From the NCBI RefSeq assembly GCF_017052655.1, contig NZ_JAFIDC010000001.1, positions 186,001-250,000 on the forward strand: a DNA stretch of 64,000 nucleotides, given 5' to 3'. The DNA comes from Acholeplasma equirhinis. GTDB taxonomy: Bacteria; Bacillota_I; Bacilli_A; Acholeplasmatales; Acholeplasmataceae. The notes beneath the pieces are model-generated. The model searched no databases, was not told the DNA's origin, and worked only from the letters and a program-made list of their open reading frames with translations. This document shows, one piece after another, positions 1 to 8,289 of the stretch (the stretch's first letter is position 1; the number at the start of each line of letters is the position of its first letter). Both the position numbers and the translations under genes were made by a program.

Positions 1-566
1 GACACAAGTTATTAAAAGATAAACAAGATGAAATGATGCGTAAATTCTTAGCTCAAATTGAATCATATAAACAACTTAGAACTAAAGTTGAACAACGTTT
101 CTTACAAGTTGTTGATGATTTTTCATATGCCAAATCATTCCATACAAAAGAAGAACTAAAAGATAAGTTTATGATTCCATCTACTGAAGCTAAACTTCAA
201 GTTGGTACCGTATCAGTGATGAGTGTTCCTGTTCCTGAAATCAAAATTGAAAGTTTAAGTGATTTTGAACTAACCTATGGTTTCCTTGGGACAAACCCAA
301 TCCTAGATCAAATTGTATTAAACTTATCTGACTTACTTCCTGATTTGATTCTACTCGCAGCATCTGATAAGAAAAATCGTATTCTAATTAAAGAAATTGA
401 AAAAACTAAACGTCGTGTAAACGCGATTGAACATATTTTAATTCCTGAAATTGAAGAAAACATTAAAACTGTTAAGATGAAAATTTCTGATGCTGAACGT
501 AGTAATACAGTGCGTGTCATGAAGTCTAAAGATTTAATCATTAAAAAAAACTTAAAGAAACAGTAA
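1..566 (+). CDS. atpD: V-type ATP synthase subunit D, 5' truncated
   Basis: Central-stalk subunit D of the V/A-type ATPase, which transmits rotation between the catalytic A3B3 head and the membrane ring. The reading frame (codons starting at base 3) is open to the window edge; residues THKLLKDKQDEMMRKF before and across the first internal ATG (33) match the conserved N-terminal helix of subunit D (HKLLKDKRDEL type), so the true start lies upstream of the window. The C-terminal half carries the family pattern KRRVNAIEHILIPEIEENI, and the protein ends in a basic tail. It is probably the last gene of the V-ATPase operon because a strong terminator follows at 573. The ion coupled (H+ or Na+) cannot be told from this subunit. 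Confidence 0.93.
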   Translation, partial: HKLLKDKQDEMMRKFLAQIESYKQLRTKVEQRFLQVVDDFSYAKSFHTKEELKDKFMIPSTEAKLQVGTVSVMSVPVPEIKIESLSDFELTYGFLGTNPILDQIVLNLSDLLPDLILLAASDKKNRILIKEIEKTKRRVNAIEHILIPEIEENIKTVKMKISDAERSNTVRVMKSKDLIIKKNLKKQ

Positions 567-572
567 AAAATT

Positions 573-598
573 AAGGTGAGCAAATGCTCACCTTTTTT
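573..598. terminator. Bidirectional rho-independent terminator
   Basis: Perfect 9-bp stem AAGGTGAGC (573-581) / GCTCACCTT (586-594) with an AAAT loop and T-run to 598; an A-run lies on the other side (565-570). It serves the V-ATPase operon on the plus strand and the converging ABC permease gene on the minus strand. Confidence 0.9.
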
Positions 599-1412
599 AT
601 ATACTTAAATCACGTTTATTAAATAAGTGGAAAGTTAAGAATGTTAGAAGTATTGTCATTACAATAAGCACACCATTGAAAATAAAACTTAATGGATCAT
701 AGGTAATAATATAATCTGTATTAAATAGTGAGAATGGTGTGAAATATTTGAAGACTTCATAATCCCCACCTAAATTACCGATCATTTGTAGGAAGAAGAA
801 GAATACAGGTACACCAACTGAGAGTCCAAATGAAAGTTTACCTTCAAAGATACTTGATGCAAAGACATTAAATGAACCTAATGCAAACATCAATAATAAA
901 TAAGAGAAGTTTAAATATAGGAGTTTCAATGGGTCAACATAATCTGGATATTGAATCATTCCACCTAATGTGACAACTAGAAACATAATAAGTGCTAATA
1001 AAAATTGAAATGTACCTAAGACTTTAATTTGTGTAAACAAAATTTGAGTTCTTGAATGCGGTGTTGAATGTAAATAGACAAAACTACCTTTATCTAAATA
1101 TTTGAAAATTAGTTTATTAGAAAGTAGAATTGCGAATATGAGGCCAAATAAGAGGAATAACATACCATATAAATAACCTGAAATAAATAATTGGTAATTT
1201 GTAAAATCCGCAATATTAAATCCAATTAAATCCATCATTTCAGGATAGGTTTCAATAATGAAATCTAACCATCCAGCTTCTGCAGGATCTGGATTAAATA
1301 ATGTAACAACAATAAATCCATACATTAAAATTAATCCAACAAAAATACCAAATAACATTGCTTGAGATTTTAATTCTTTTTTAAAGAGTGGCCAAATCAC
1401 ATTAATCACCAT
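597..1412 (-). CDS. ABC-2 type transporter permease
   Basis: Integral membrane partner of the ATPase encoded just upstream (1402-2280). 271 residues with about six hydrophobic segments (near residues 15-38, 75-100, 125-150, 165-185, 195-215, 240-262), the usual layout of ABC-2 exporter permeases. The start ATG overlaps the end of the ATPase gene by 11 bases, so translation is probably coupled; no strong Shine-Dalgarno is seen. It sits in an operon with a TetR repressor, typical of drug or lipid exporters. The substrate cannot be inferred. Confidence 0.85.
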   Translation of the reverse strand: MVINVIWPLFKKELKSQAMLFGIFVGLILMYGFIVVTLFNPDPAEAGWLDFIIETYPEMMDLIGFNIADFTNYQLFISGYLYGMLFLLFGLIFAILLSNKLIFKYLDKGSFVYLHSTPHSRTQILFTQIKVLGTFQFLLALIMFLVVTLGGMIQYPDYVDPLKLLYLNFSYLLLMFALGSFNVFASSIFEGKLSFGLSVGVPVFFFFLQMIGNLGGDYEVFKYFTPFSLFNTDYIITYDPLSFIFNGVLIVMTILLTFLTFHLFNKRDLSI

Positions 1413-2280
1413 AATATTGCATAAAGATTTCTTCTAGAATCATATCTTTTCTTGCAATATCCCTTACATCATATTGAGTTAAATTTTTTAATAATGTATT
1501 CAAATCATGATCTAAATTATAGATACAACTTAATTCAGTTTTAATTGTAACTTGATGGTCTTTTGAAAAAGAAGTTAAATCTTTAGAGTTTCCAAATGTA
1601 ATTTCATACGCTTTTAGACGTTGTTGTTTCAAATCACTAATTGGTTTATCTGTTATGATTTTTCCGGTTTTAATCATAATGACTCGCGTACAGGTTTTTT
1701 CAACTTCTTCAAAGATATGACTGGATAAGAAAATCGTTGCACCATTTTTCTTATGCTCTAAAATTAAATCAATTAAGGATTGTTGCATGAGTGGATCGAG
1801 TCCTGATGAAGGTTCATCTAAAATTAATATTTCAGGTTTCGTAAAGAATGCAAGCACGATGCCTAATTTTTGTTTCATTCCTTTACTCATCTTTTTAATG
1901 GGTTGTTTAGGTTCTAAACTAAATCGCTTAAGTAGGCTGTCTGCATAGGATAAATCATGAATGTTTTTCATATCTGCAATTAACTTTATCAGTTGATAAC
2001 CATCAAGGTCGTCTAGAAAGTTAATTTCACCTGGTAGATATCCAATGAGTTTTTGGATTTCTATTTGATCCTTTTTTGAATTATATGTTGAAATTAATGA
2101 TTCACCTGCATGGTTTTTAATTAAACCTAAAAGTACACGAATCGTAGTAGTCTTACCTGCACCATTCGGTCCTAAAAAACCTACAATTTCACCTTTCTCA
2201 ATTGAAAAATTTAAATCAAATATACCTTTACCCTGACCGTAATCCATTGTAAGGTTTTTTACTTCAATGACTTTTGACAT
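1402..2280 (-). CDS. ABC transporter ATP-binding protein
   Basis: Cytoplasmic ATPase that drives the permease encoded downstream. 292 residues: Walker A GPNGAGKTTT (about residue 37), ABC signature MSKGMKQKLG (about 130), Walker B ILILDEPSSGLDP followed by an H-loop region (LSSHIFEEVE). The signature is SKGMKQ rather than SGGQ, common in this exporter class (CcmA/YhaQ-like). About 80 residues follow the ATPase core, the usual regulatory tail. A strong GGGGGT ribosome site precedes ATG 2280. Lies between tetR and the permease gene in one minus-strand operon. Confidence 0.93.
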   Translation of the reverse strand: MSKVIEVKNLTMDYGQGKGIFDLNFSIEKGEIVGFLGPNGAGKTTTIRVLLGLIKNHAGESLISTYNSKKDQIEIQKLIGYLPGEINFLDDLDGYQLIKLIADMKNIHDLSYADSLLKRFSLEPKQPIKKMSKGMKQKLGIVLAFFTKPEILILDEPSSGLDPLMQQSLIDLILEHKKNGATIFLSSHIFEEVEKTCTRVIMIKTGKIITDKPISDLKQQRLKAYEITFGNSKDLTSFSKDHQVTIKTELSCIYNLDHDLNTLLKNLTQYDVRDIARKDMILEEIFMQYYGD

Positions 2281-2294
2281 TTACTTACCCCCTT

Positions 2295-2894
2295 TTATTT
2301 ACTAAAGTTTTCTTTGACAGTATCAAAGAATGTTATCAGTTGTTTCATAAGTTTTTCTTTGTTTGGATGATCTGGATACATAGTGATGAATCCAGTAGAT
2401 ACAAATGTTTGCCAGGTAATAAAATCTTCTATAGAAATTGAATTCTTTAATGTTGAGTAGTCTATCTTTTGATAGAGGAATGTTTGACTTGATTCATAAT
2501 GTTTTAATAAATCTAAAATACCTTTTTCCTGAAGCAATGCTTTATTATCCCTAATCGAACGGATTAAAAAACTCATCATATAAGGATATTTTTCAAGTGT
2601 TTTAAGTTTCTGCATTGTAATATAGGGTAAAAAATCAAACACATGATAACTGGTGACACTTTTTAAGTCAATTGCATCATTTAATTTATTAAGCGTTGTT
2701 TCAAAAGCATAGATAAATAAGTTTTCTTTATTCCCAAAATAGTGGAAGAGTGCACCTTTTGAAATGCCTCCTTTTTCACATATCAAATCAGTTGGTGCTT
2801 GTTGATAACCATATTTTGAGAAAACTTCGTAGGCTGCATTAAGGATAATTTCTTGTTTATCCGCTTTTAAGTTTAAAAATTTTTCGTATGTCAT
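2295..2894 (-). CDS. TetR/AcrR family transcriptional regulator
   Basis: Likely repressor of its own ABC exporter operon. The N-terminus has the TetR helix-turn-helix (QEIILNAAYEVFSKYGY then ISKGALFHYFGNKENLF); the rest is an all-helical ligand-binding domain. A longer reading from a TTG at 2930 is possible, but that TTG lies inside the -35 box and operator of the gene's own promoter, so ATG 2894 (199 residues) is chosen. The gene is 14 bases upstream of the ABC ATPase gene. Confidence 0.9.
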   Translation of the reverse strand: MTYEKFLNLKADKQEIILNAAYEVFSKYGYQQAPTDLICEKGGISKGALFHYFGNKENLFIYAFETTLNKLNDAIDLKSVTSYHVFDFLPYITMQKLKTLEKYPYMMSFLIRSIRDNKALLQEKGILDLLKHYESSQTFLYQKIDYSTLKNSISIEDFITWQTFVSTGFITMYPDHPNKEKLMKQLITFFDTVKENFSK

Positions 2895-2900
2895 ACGTTT

Positions 2901-2931
2901 ATTGTAACTCTTATTGACTGAAATAGTCAAT
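2901..2931 (-). promoter_or_regulatory. tetR-ABC operon promoter with palindromic operator
   Basis: On the minus strand -35 TTGACT (2930-2925) and -10 TACAAT (2906-2901) are 18 bases apart. The -35 is embedded in a perfect inverted repeat ATTGACT-N5-AGTCAAT (2913-2931), a plausible TetR autoregulatory operator. Transcription would start near 2894, i.e. at or next to the ATG, suggesting a leaderless or nearly leaderless transcript. Sites are seen; binding by this TetR is inferred. Confidence 0.75.
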
Positions 2932-2945
2932 TAAAATACATAGAT

Positions 2946-2976
2946 AAAAAAAGAGATACAGCGTAAACTGTATCTC
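2946..2976 (-). terminator. Rho-independent terminator of the tetR-side/nqr region
   Basis: Stem GAGATACAG (2953-2961) / CTGTATCTC (2968-2976), loop of six, followed on the minus strand by seven Ts (2952-2946). It ends the minus-strand nqr operon just after nqrF and insulates the tetR promoter. Confidence 0.92.
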
Positions 2977-2986
2977 AAATGAGTAA

Positions 2987-4063
2987 TTAGAATTTGTCGA
3001 AGTAGATATGCTCTTCTGGCATACCTTTTTCTTTTAAGACTTTAATACATGCATCAATCATACCAGGTGAACCACAAAGATAAGCTTCATGTCCTGATAG
3101 ATCATCTGTGTGTCTAGAAACAACTTCAGTGATTAATCCAATATCTAAATCCCAGTTATCTTCTGGAAGTGGAGTAGATAATGCAGGGATATATTTAAAG
3201 TTTGGATATTTCTTAGCAATTTCTAAGAAGTATTCAGTATAATATAAATCCTTTTTAGTTCTTGCACCAAAGAAGTAGGTAGCTTTTCTTGGGAAGCCTT
3301 GATCCATTAATTTATAGATAATTGAACGGATTGGTGCCTTACCTGATCCACCTGCAATCATAATGATTGGACGAGTTGATTTTTCTTGTAAGAAGAAGTC
3401 ACCAAACGGACCAGTGATTTTAATATTGTCACCAACCATCATTGCTCTGTGAACAAACTTAGTAGCAACACCACCAGGAACTAATCTAATGATCACTTCT
3501 GGATGATATAAATCTTTTGAGTCCGATGCGATTGAGTAAGCACGAGTTGTTTCAATACCTGGAACTTGGATTTGTAAATATTGTCCAGGTTTAAATGGGA
3601 ATTCTTCCTTCATTTCAAAACGAATACGTTTGATATCATGAGTTAATTGTTCAATCTCAACAACTTTCGCCATGAAAGGTTTAACATTTAAAACAGATTC
3701 TGGGACTTGTACTTCGATATCTTGCGTTACTTTAACTTGGCAAGATAAACGAACACCTTCTTCAATTTCATCTTTTGATAAGAATGGAAGTTCAGTTGGT
3801 TTTGGTGGTTCATGCCAGTCAACGAGTCTGAATTTACATGTTCCACAAGTAGCTTTACCACCACATGATGATGGTAAGAAAATTTTGTTATTTGTTAATG
3901 CATTTAATGCTGTGTCATCACCGGTAATAGTGACAACATTGTTTTTGTTAACAGTGATTTTTCTTTCACCGCCGCCACCTAGAAGTTTATCAACTAAAAT
4001 GACTAAAAGTGTAACGATAATAAGTACACTAATTAAAATAATGGGTGTCCATAGATAATCCAT
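2987..4063 (-). CDS. nqrF: Na+-NQR subunit F, NADH dehydrogenase flavoprotein
   Basis: Electron entry subunit of the NQR complex: oxidises NADH with FAD and passes electrons through a [2Fe-2S] centre. Layout: one N-terminal membrane anchor (residues 5-27), plant-type ferredoxin domain with the cysteine pattern SSCGGKATCGTC plus a distal RLSC, then a ferredoxin-reductase module with the FAD motif RAYSIAS and the NAD motif AGGSGKAPIRS, ending in HIYFDKF. 358 residues against about 400 in Vibrio NqrF. ATG 4063 has a clear AGGAGG site. It is the last gene of the nqrBCDEF operon. The combined ferredoxin/FAD layout is that of NqrF, not of RnfB or RnfC. Confidence 0.95.
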   Translation of the reverse strand: MDYLWTPIILISVLIIVTLLVILVDKLLGGGGERKITVNKNNVVTITGDDTALNALTNNKIFLPSSCGGKATCGTCKFRLVDWHEPPKPTELPFLSKDEIEEGVRLSCQVKVTQDIEVQVPESVLNVKPFMAKVVEIEQLTHDIKRIRFEMKEEFPFKPGQYLQIQVPGIETTRAYSIASDSKDLYHPEVIIRLVPGGVATKFVHRAMMVGDNIKITGPFGDFFLQEKSTRPIIMIAGGSGKAPIRSIIYKLMDQGFPRKATYFFGARTKKDLYYTEYFLEIAKKYPNFKYIPALSTPLPEDNWDLDIGLITEVVSRHTDDLSGHEAYLCGSPGMIDACIKVLKEKGMPEEHIYFDKF

Positions 4064-4072
4064 GATGTCCTC

Positions 4073-4660
4073 CTAGAAGTTAACTCTACCGATACCGGTA
4101 AATCCGATAAACGCTAGAGCTAAGATACCTAAGATTAAGAATGCAATTGCACGGCCTCTTAAACCTTTAGGAATATTTGATACGCGATACATTTTTTGAC
4201 GTACACCAGCAAGTAAGATCATCGCGAGAGTCCAACCAATAGAAGAACCTAAGGCAAATACTGTAGTTTGAGCAAAATCATAATTTCTTGTTTGGAAGAA
4301 AATTGAGACTGCTAAGACGATACAGTTAACTGTAATCAGTGGTAAGAAAATACCAAATGCGTCATAGATTTTTGGAGCTAATTTAGCGAGGAACATTTCT
4401 AAGAATTGTACGAATGTCGCAATAACGATGATGAATACTAATAATGATAATTGAGTCGTACCAGTCGCTTTGAGTAATTCATAAATTGGCCAGTTAATCA
4501 TTGCAGTTGCAGTAACAACAAAGATAACCGCAACACCCATGTTAACTGAGTTTTTAATTGAAGTAGAAATTGCAATTAATGAACACATACCTAAGATGAA
4601 GATCAGAGCGATGTTATTTGAAAGCATTGAAGCTAAGAATAATTCAATAAGTTGTAACAT
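4073..4660 (-). CDS. nqrE: Na+-NQR subunit E, integral membrane
   Basis: One of the two inverted-topology membrane subunits that hold the intramembrane iron centre between NqrD and NqrE. 195 residues, six hydrophobic helices. The two conserved cysteines are present: C26 in LGMCSLIAIS and C113 in VNCIVLAV, both at the positions expected for iron ligands. AGGAGG site before ATG 4660. Gene order D-E-F with short gaps (about 10 bases) indicates one transcript. RnfA is the homologue in RNF complexes, but the neighbouring nqrF makes NqrE the better name. Confidence 0.94.
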   Translation of the reverse strand: MLQLIELFLASMLSNNIALIFILGMCSLIAISTSIKNSVNMGVAVIFVVTATAMINWPIYELLKATGTTQLSLLVFIIVIATFVQFLEMFLAKLAPKIYDAFGIFLPLITVNCIVLAVSIFFQTRNYDFAQTTVFALGSSIGWTLAMILLAGVRQKMYRVSNIPKGLRGRAIAFLILGILALAFIGFTGIGRVNF

Positions 4661-4671
4661 GTTTTTTCCTC

Positions 4672-5328
4672 CTAATCTTCTTCATATTGTCCCATGAGGG
4701 ATCTTAGTAACCAAGCAAACATTGTTAAGACAAAGAATCCGCCTGGTGCAAGTGCCATGATGTTCCAGTTGATCCATTCAGACATGAATGGTGCTTGATA
4801 TCCAAAGAATGTACCAAATGCTAATGGTTCACGTACTGCAGCAATTGCAATTAATACAAATGTATAGCCTAAACCATTTGCTAAACCATCGATTACAGTG
4901 TAATGAACAGGGTTTTTAATTGCAAATGCTTCTGCACGACCCATAACAATACAGTTTGTAATGATTAAGCTTGTATATGCACCTAAGTTGGCTGCGACTG
5001 TTGGTACGTATGCTTGAAGTAGCATTTGTACGACAATCGTGAAGATTGAGATGATAACCATGTAGGCAACCATTCTAACTTTAGGTGGAATTAAGTTTCT
5101 TAAGAGCGATACAATCGCACTTGAAGCCATAATAACGAATGTTACACCAATACCCATGAAAACAGCATTTTCAACACGGTTTGTAACGGCTAATGATGAA
5201 CAGATACCTAAGACTGTTACGACAATTGGGTTTTCTTCAGTTAAACCCTTCTTTAAAATTAAGAACCATTTCTTGTATTGGAGACGTAACCAAGTACTTG
5301 GTTTTTTAGTTGTTTCTTGTTCTTGCAT
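4672..5328 (-). CDS. nqrD: Na+-NQR subunit D, integral membrane
   Basis: Membrane partner of NqrE. 218 residues with a roughly 30-residue cytoplasmic N-terminus and six hydrophobic helices. Iron-ligand cysteines C43 (LGICSSLAVTNRVENA) and C126 (ITNCIVMGRAEAFA) are present. The start ATG overlaps the stop of nqrC by one base (TAATG), so translation is coupled to nqrC. RnfE is the RNF homologue. Confidence 0.94.
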   Translation of the reverse strand: MQEQETTKKPSTWLRLQYKKWFLILKKGLTEENPIVVTVLGICSSLAVTNRVENAVFMGIGVTFVIMASSAIVSLLRNLIPPKVRMVAYMVIISIFTIVVQMLLQAYVPTVAANLGAYTSLIITNCIVMGRAEAFAIKNPVHYTVIDGLANGLGYTFVLIAIAAVREPLAFGTFFGYQAPFMSEWINWNIMALAPGGFFVLTMFAWLLRSLMGQYEED

Positions 5329-7337
5329 TATTCATTACCTCCAAACGCTTCAAAATATTCTGCATAAGCAGCATTCATAGAATCTAAGAATCCGTTTCTA
5401 GTTCCTGTAACACCAGTTAAACCATCAATTAATACTTCACTATCATTTGAAGGTTCAGCAACCATTGTAACTGATGGATTAAACTTAGCTCCAGTGAATA
5501 CAGCTAATACTGAAGGGTCTGTTTGAATCTTAGCTCCACCTTTTTCATTTTGATGGTAAACAGCTACTTTTAAAATTGTTTGAAAATCAGATTCTAATGT
5601 TAATACAGATTTAATAATTGAGAATTGACCTTGACCTTCGAATAAGAAGCTTACTGAACCAGTAGTTTTGTGAACATAAAGTGTTAAGCCACCTTCTGAT
5701 TCAATATTGAATGTTTCATCAAATAAAGATTGATAATTTTCTGAAGTTGATTCAATACCATTGTTTGCAAGCATTGCTTGTTTCATAGGTTGTTCAATAA
5801 ATAATTGATAATAAGCTGCATAAGTCTCATTAATACTGTTTAAGAAACCATTTCTTGTAGAAGTAACACCAGTTAAACCATCGATTACTTCACTGTCATT
5901 TGAAGGTTCAGGGACCATTGAGACAGTTGGATTGAACTTAGCTCCAATGAAAGCCTCTAAAATTGATGGATCTGTTTGAATCTTAGCACCAGCTTTTTCT
6001 GTTTGTTCGTAAACAACAACTTTTTTAATTGTTTGGAAATCTTGTTCTAATGAAAGAACTGATTTGATAGGTCCCCAAGCACCTTGTCCTTCAACTAAGA
6101 AGTTATAAGAGAAGTTTGTCTTGTGGATATAAACTGTTAAATCACCTTTTGTTAATACATTAAATGATGAAGTAAATAAAGTTGCAAAATTATCATTTGT
6201 TGAGTCAATACCATTATTTGATAACATTGCTTGTTTCCAAACCATTGTAGGATCAACTTCAGGTTCTTCAATTTCTTCATCCAAGAAGAATAAAGTATAA
6301 ATTTCAGCTTGAGTTTCGTTTAATCCTTCAGTGAATTTAGATTTAGTTGTCGTTGCAGCAGCAAATCCATCTAAACCTTGGTTATCAGCAGTAGGGTTAG
6401 TTACGAATTCAATTGTAGGATTGAATTTCTTACCAATTAATGAGTCAAGAATTGGACGTTCTGCAACGACTGCACCTTGAACTTCACTATTTGATGTAAC
6501 TGTAATATTCACAATCGTAATAAAGTCATCTTCAAGTGTTAAGATACCAGTAATTGGACCATTTAATCCACCTGTTTCAAAGATGAAACTTACATTACCA
6601 TTTGTTTTATTCTTGTAAATAGTTCTGTCTTGTTTTGTTAAAACATCAAATGTTTCATCAAATAATGAGATATAAGTAGAATTATTAAATGAAACGTTGT
6701 TATGCGAAAGCATAGCTTTCTTCCAAATTGCATCAGGATCAACATCACTAAATGCATAAATGTATTTACGGTAGTTCGCAGTCAATAAGTTACCAAAAGC
6801 GTTTGATGTACCAGTAGCACCAGTAATCGCATCAACTTCATAGTTTTCAACAGCAACACCTTTAATAATTTTGATTTCTAAATCTTCGTTAAATTCTTTT
6901 CCAACAAAGTTGTCTAAGTATTTTCTTTCAGCAACACGACCACCAAGACCAGGAGTTTCAGCTTGTTTTGTTACAGTGATTTTAACAATAGTTTTCCAGT
7001 CTGGTTCGAAAGTTATTACACCTTCAATTGTGTCCCATAAACCCATCCCATAAAAACGGAATGACATTTGGCCTGTTTCATTGTTTGTATATAAAGTTAA
7101 TAATTCTTCAGCATCTTCAGGAGTTGTTGAAACTTCAAATGATGCATCAAAGATCTCTACGAAGTCTGTTTGAGTGTGCGCAATTTCATGATGATCAAGA
7201 ATTGCAGATTTCCAAACAAATTCTGAGTTTTTTGCAATTAATTCATTAGTTAATAAATCTGCTCCCATAAGTACACCGACTGAAACTGTACCCATGATTA
7301 CAACGAATAGAAGCATTGATAAGTATTTCTTCATCAT
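5328..7337 (-). CDS. nqrC: NqrC-like subunit with four tandem FMN-binding domains
   Basis: Extracytoplasmic flavoprotein subunit of NQR. A normal NqrC (about 260 residues) has one membrane anchor and one covalent FMN domain; this one has 669 residues, one N-terminal anchor (MMKKYLSMLLFVVIM region) and four FMN_bind domains (about residues 42-195, 205-350, 367-508, 517-660). Each has the flavinylation-type motif ending in Thr: TGATGT, AAATTT, TGVTST, TGVTGT (Thr 177, 331, 494, 646). Domains 3 and 4 are the most alike, also at DNA level. Start ATG 7337 is chosen over 7355 because GGAGGAAG lies at the right distance and 7355 is inside nqrB. The flavins would be attached by an ApbE transferase, not in this window. 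Four Thr sites are seen; four bound flavins are inferred. Confidence 0.9.
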   Translation of the reverse strand: MMKKYLSMLLFVVIMGTVSVGVLMGADLLTNELIAKNSEFVWKSAILDHHEIAHTQTDFVEIFDASFEVSTTPEDAEELLTLYTNNETGQMSFRFYGMGLWDTIEGVITFEPDWKTIVKITVTKQAETPGLGGRVAERKYLDNFVGKEFNEDLEIKIIKGVAVENYEVDAITGATGTSNAFGNLLTANYRKYIYAFSDVDPDAIWKKAMLSHNNVSFNNSTYISLFDETFDVLTKQDRTIYKNKTNGNVSFIFETGGLNGPITGILTLEDDFITIVNITVTSNSEVQGAVVAERPILDSLIGKKFNPTIEFVTNPTADNQGLDGFAAATTTKSKFTEGLNETQAEIYTLFFLDEEIEEPEVDPTMVWKQAMLSNNGIDSTNDNFATLFTSSFNVLTKGDLTVYIHKTNFSYNFLVEGQGAWGPIKSVLSLEQDFQTIKKVVVYEQTEKAGAKIQTDPSILEAFIGAKFNPTVSMVPEPSNDSEVIDGLTGVTSTRNGFLNSINETYAAYYQLFIEQPMKQAMLANNGIESTSENYQSLFDETFNIESEGGLTLYVHKTTGSVSFLFEGQGQFSIIKSVLTLESDFQTILKVAVYHQNEKGGAKIQTDPSVLAVFTGAKFNPSVTMVAEPSNDSEVLIDGLTGVTGTRNGFLDSMNAAYAEYFEAFGGNE
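5346..6239 (-). repeat. Tandem duplication of FMN-binding domains 3 and 4 in nqrC
   Basis: Two consecutive modules of about 440 bases (5802-6239 and 5346-5789) encode very similar domains: KQAMLSNNGIDST / KQAMLANNGIEST at the beginning, AKIQTDPS, GAKFNP and EPSNDSEV in the middle, and the DGLTGVT motif near the end. The likeness persists in nucleotide sequence, so this looks like the most recent duplication in the gene. Confidence 0.8.
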
Positions 7338-7338
7338 G

Positions 7339-8289
7339 TTATGCTTCCTCCACAACTAAAGGAACATCTTTAACTTTTGGAACTGTCCAAACGTCAATTA
7401 AACCAACAACTGCATTCATGAAAGTAATTGAGTAAATAATACCATCAGTATTTGGAGCAGAAGGGTTAAATAACCAGATGTTTTGAATAATCCAAGTTAC
7501 AAAACCTAATAAGACACCATAAATGAGTCTACCTTTGAAATATAAAGGTTGAGTTTGTGGATCAACTGCAACAAACATAGCTGCAAATAATAAATGACCC
7601 ATAAAGATTGAATATCCTGAATATACGAAAGCATCACCAAATGCAATTCCTTTTGATAAGTAATTGATTAGTGAGAATACAAAATATGTACCTAAGAATG
7701 TTACAGGAATTTTCCAATCAGAGATTTTTAATACCATGAGCAGTAAACCTAAGATAAGAATACCTAATTTAAAGGTTGTTCCTAATCCACCGGCATAATT
7801 TCCAAGGAGTAAGTCCATGAATTGGAATCCTTGAACAATCACACCAGGATTACTCTTAAAGGTTACTGCTGGAGTAACTGTTGTTGCTAATTGTGCAACT
7901 GGATCGAAGAAGTTTAATACATAAACCGGGAAAGAAAGTGCAATAAAGATGAGACCTACTGTCGCAGGGTTAAATACGTTTTTGCCTTCTCCACCCCAAA
8001 TTGCTTTGGCGAAGAATACCCCAAAGCCTGTTGCTACGGCAACCATCCATACTTGATCAATAATGGTTGGTGTTGTAAGTAGCGTTATAATCAATGGTGT
8101 AATCCAGAAAGTTGTCCAGTCAAACTTTTCTTTTCTGGCAACACTATTGAGAAATTCTATAATGAATGATGTCGCGATTGCTACTAAGCCAATAATAAAT
8201 ACGGTTGGTCCAAAGATAAAGGATGCCGCTATTAAAAGCAGAAATAGAGAACTCGCAACAATTATTCTGTTACGTTGTGCAATATTCAT
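7339..8289 (-). CDS. nqrB: Na+-NQR subunit B, membrane flavoprotein
   Basis: Core membrane subunit of NQR/RNF (NqrB/RnfD family). 316 residues, about ten hydrophobic segments, with the family pattern GGEGKNVFNPA (about residue 98). A Thr-Pro motif in LATTVTPAVTF (about residue 136-146) sits where family members carry the covalent FMN Thr. Shorter than Vibrio NqrB (about 410), mainly at the N-terminus, closer to RnfD length. AGAGAGGTAG ribosome site before ATG 8289. It is the first gene of the operon: the expected upstream nqrA is absent, the next gene upstream being a divergent mgtE. Confidence 0.92.
   Translation of the reverse strand: MNIAQRNRIIVASSLFLLLIAASFIFGPTVFIIGLVAIATSFIIEFLNSVARKEKFDWTTFWITPLIITLLTTPTIIDQVWMVAVATGFGVFFAKAIWGGEGKNVFNPATVGLIFIALSFPVYVLNFFDPVAQLATTVTPAVTFKSNPGVIVQGFQFMDLLLGNYAGGLGTTFKLGILILGLLLMVLKISDWKIPVTFLGTYFVFSLINYLSKGIAFGDAFVYSGYSIFMGHLLFAAMFVAVDPQTQPLYFKGRLIYGVLLGFVTWIIQNIWLFNPSAPNTDGIIYSITFMNAVVGLIDVWTVPKVKDVPLVVEEA

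Noticed and set aside
308-583. Minus-strand frame opposite the V-ATPase subunit D gene
   Set aside because: Hydrophobic low-complexity shadow of a well-supported gene.
2987-8289. Reading the operon as RNF (rnfCDGEAB)
   Set aside because: The NqrF subunit with 2Fe-2S plus FAD/NAD domains is NQR-specific, and rnfB/rnfC are absent.
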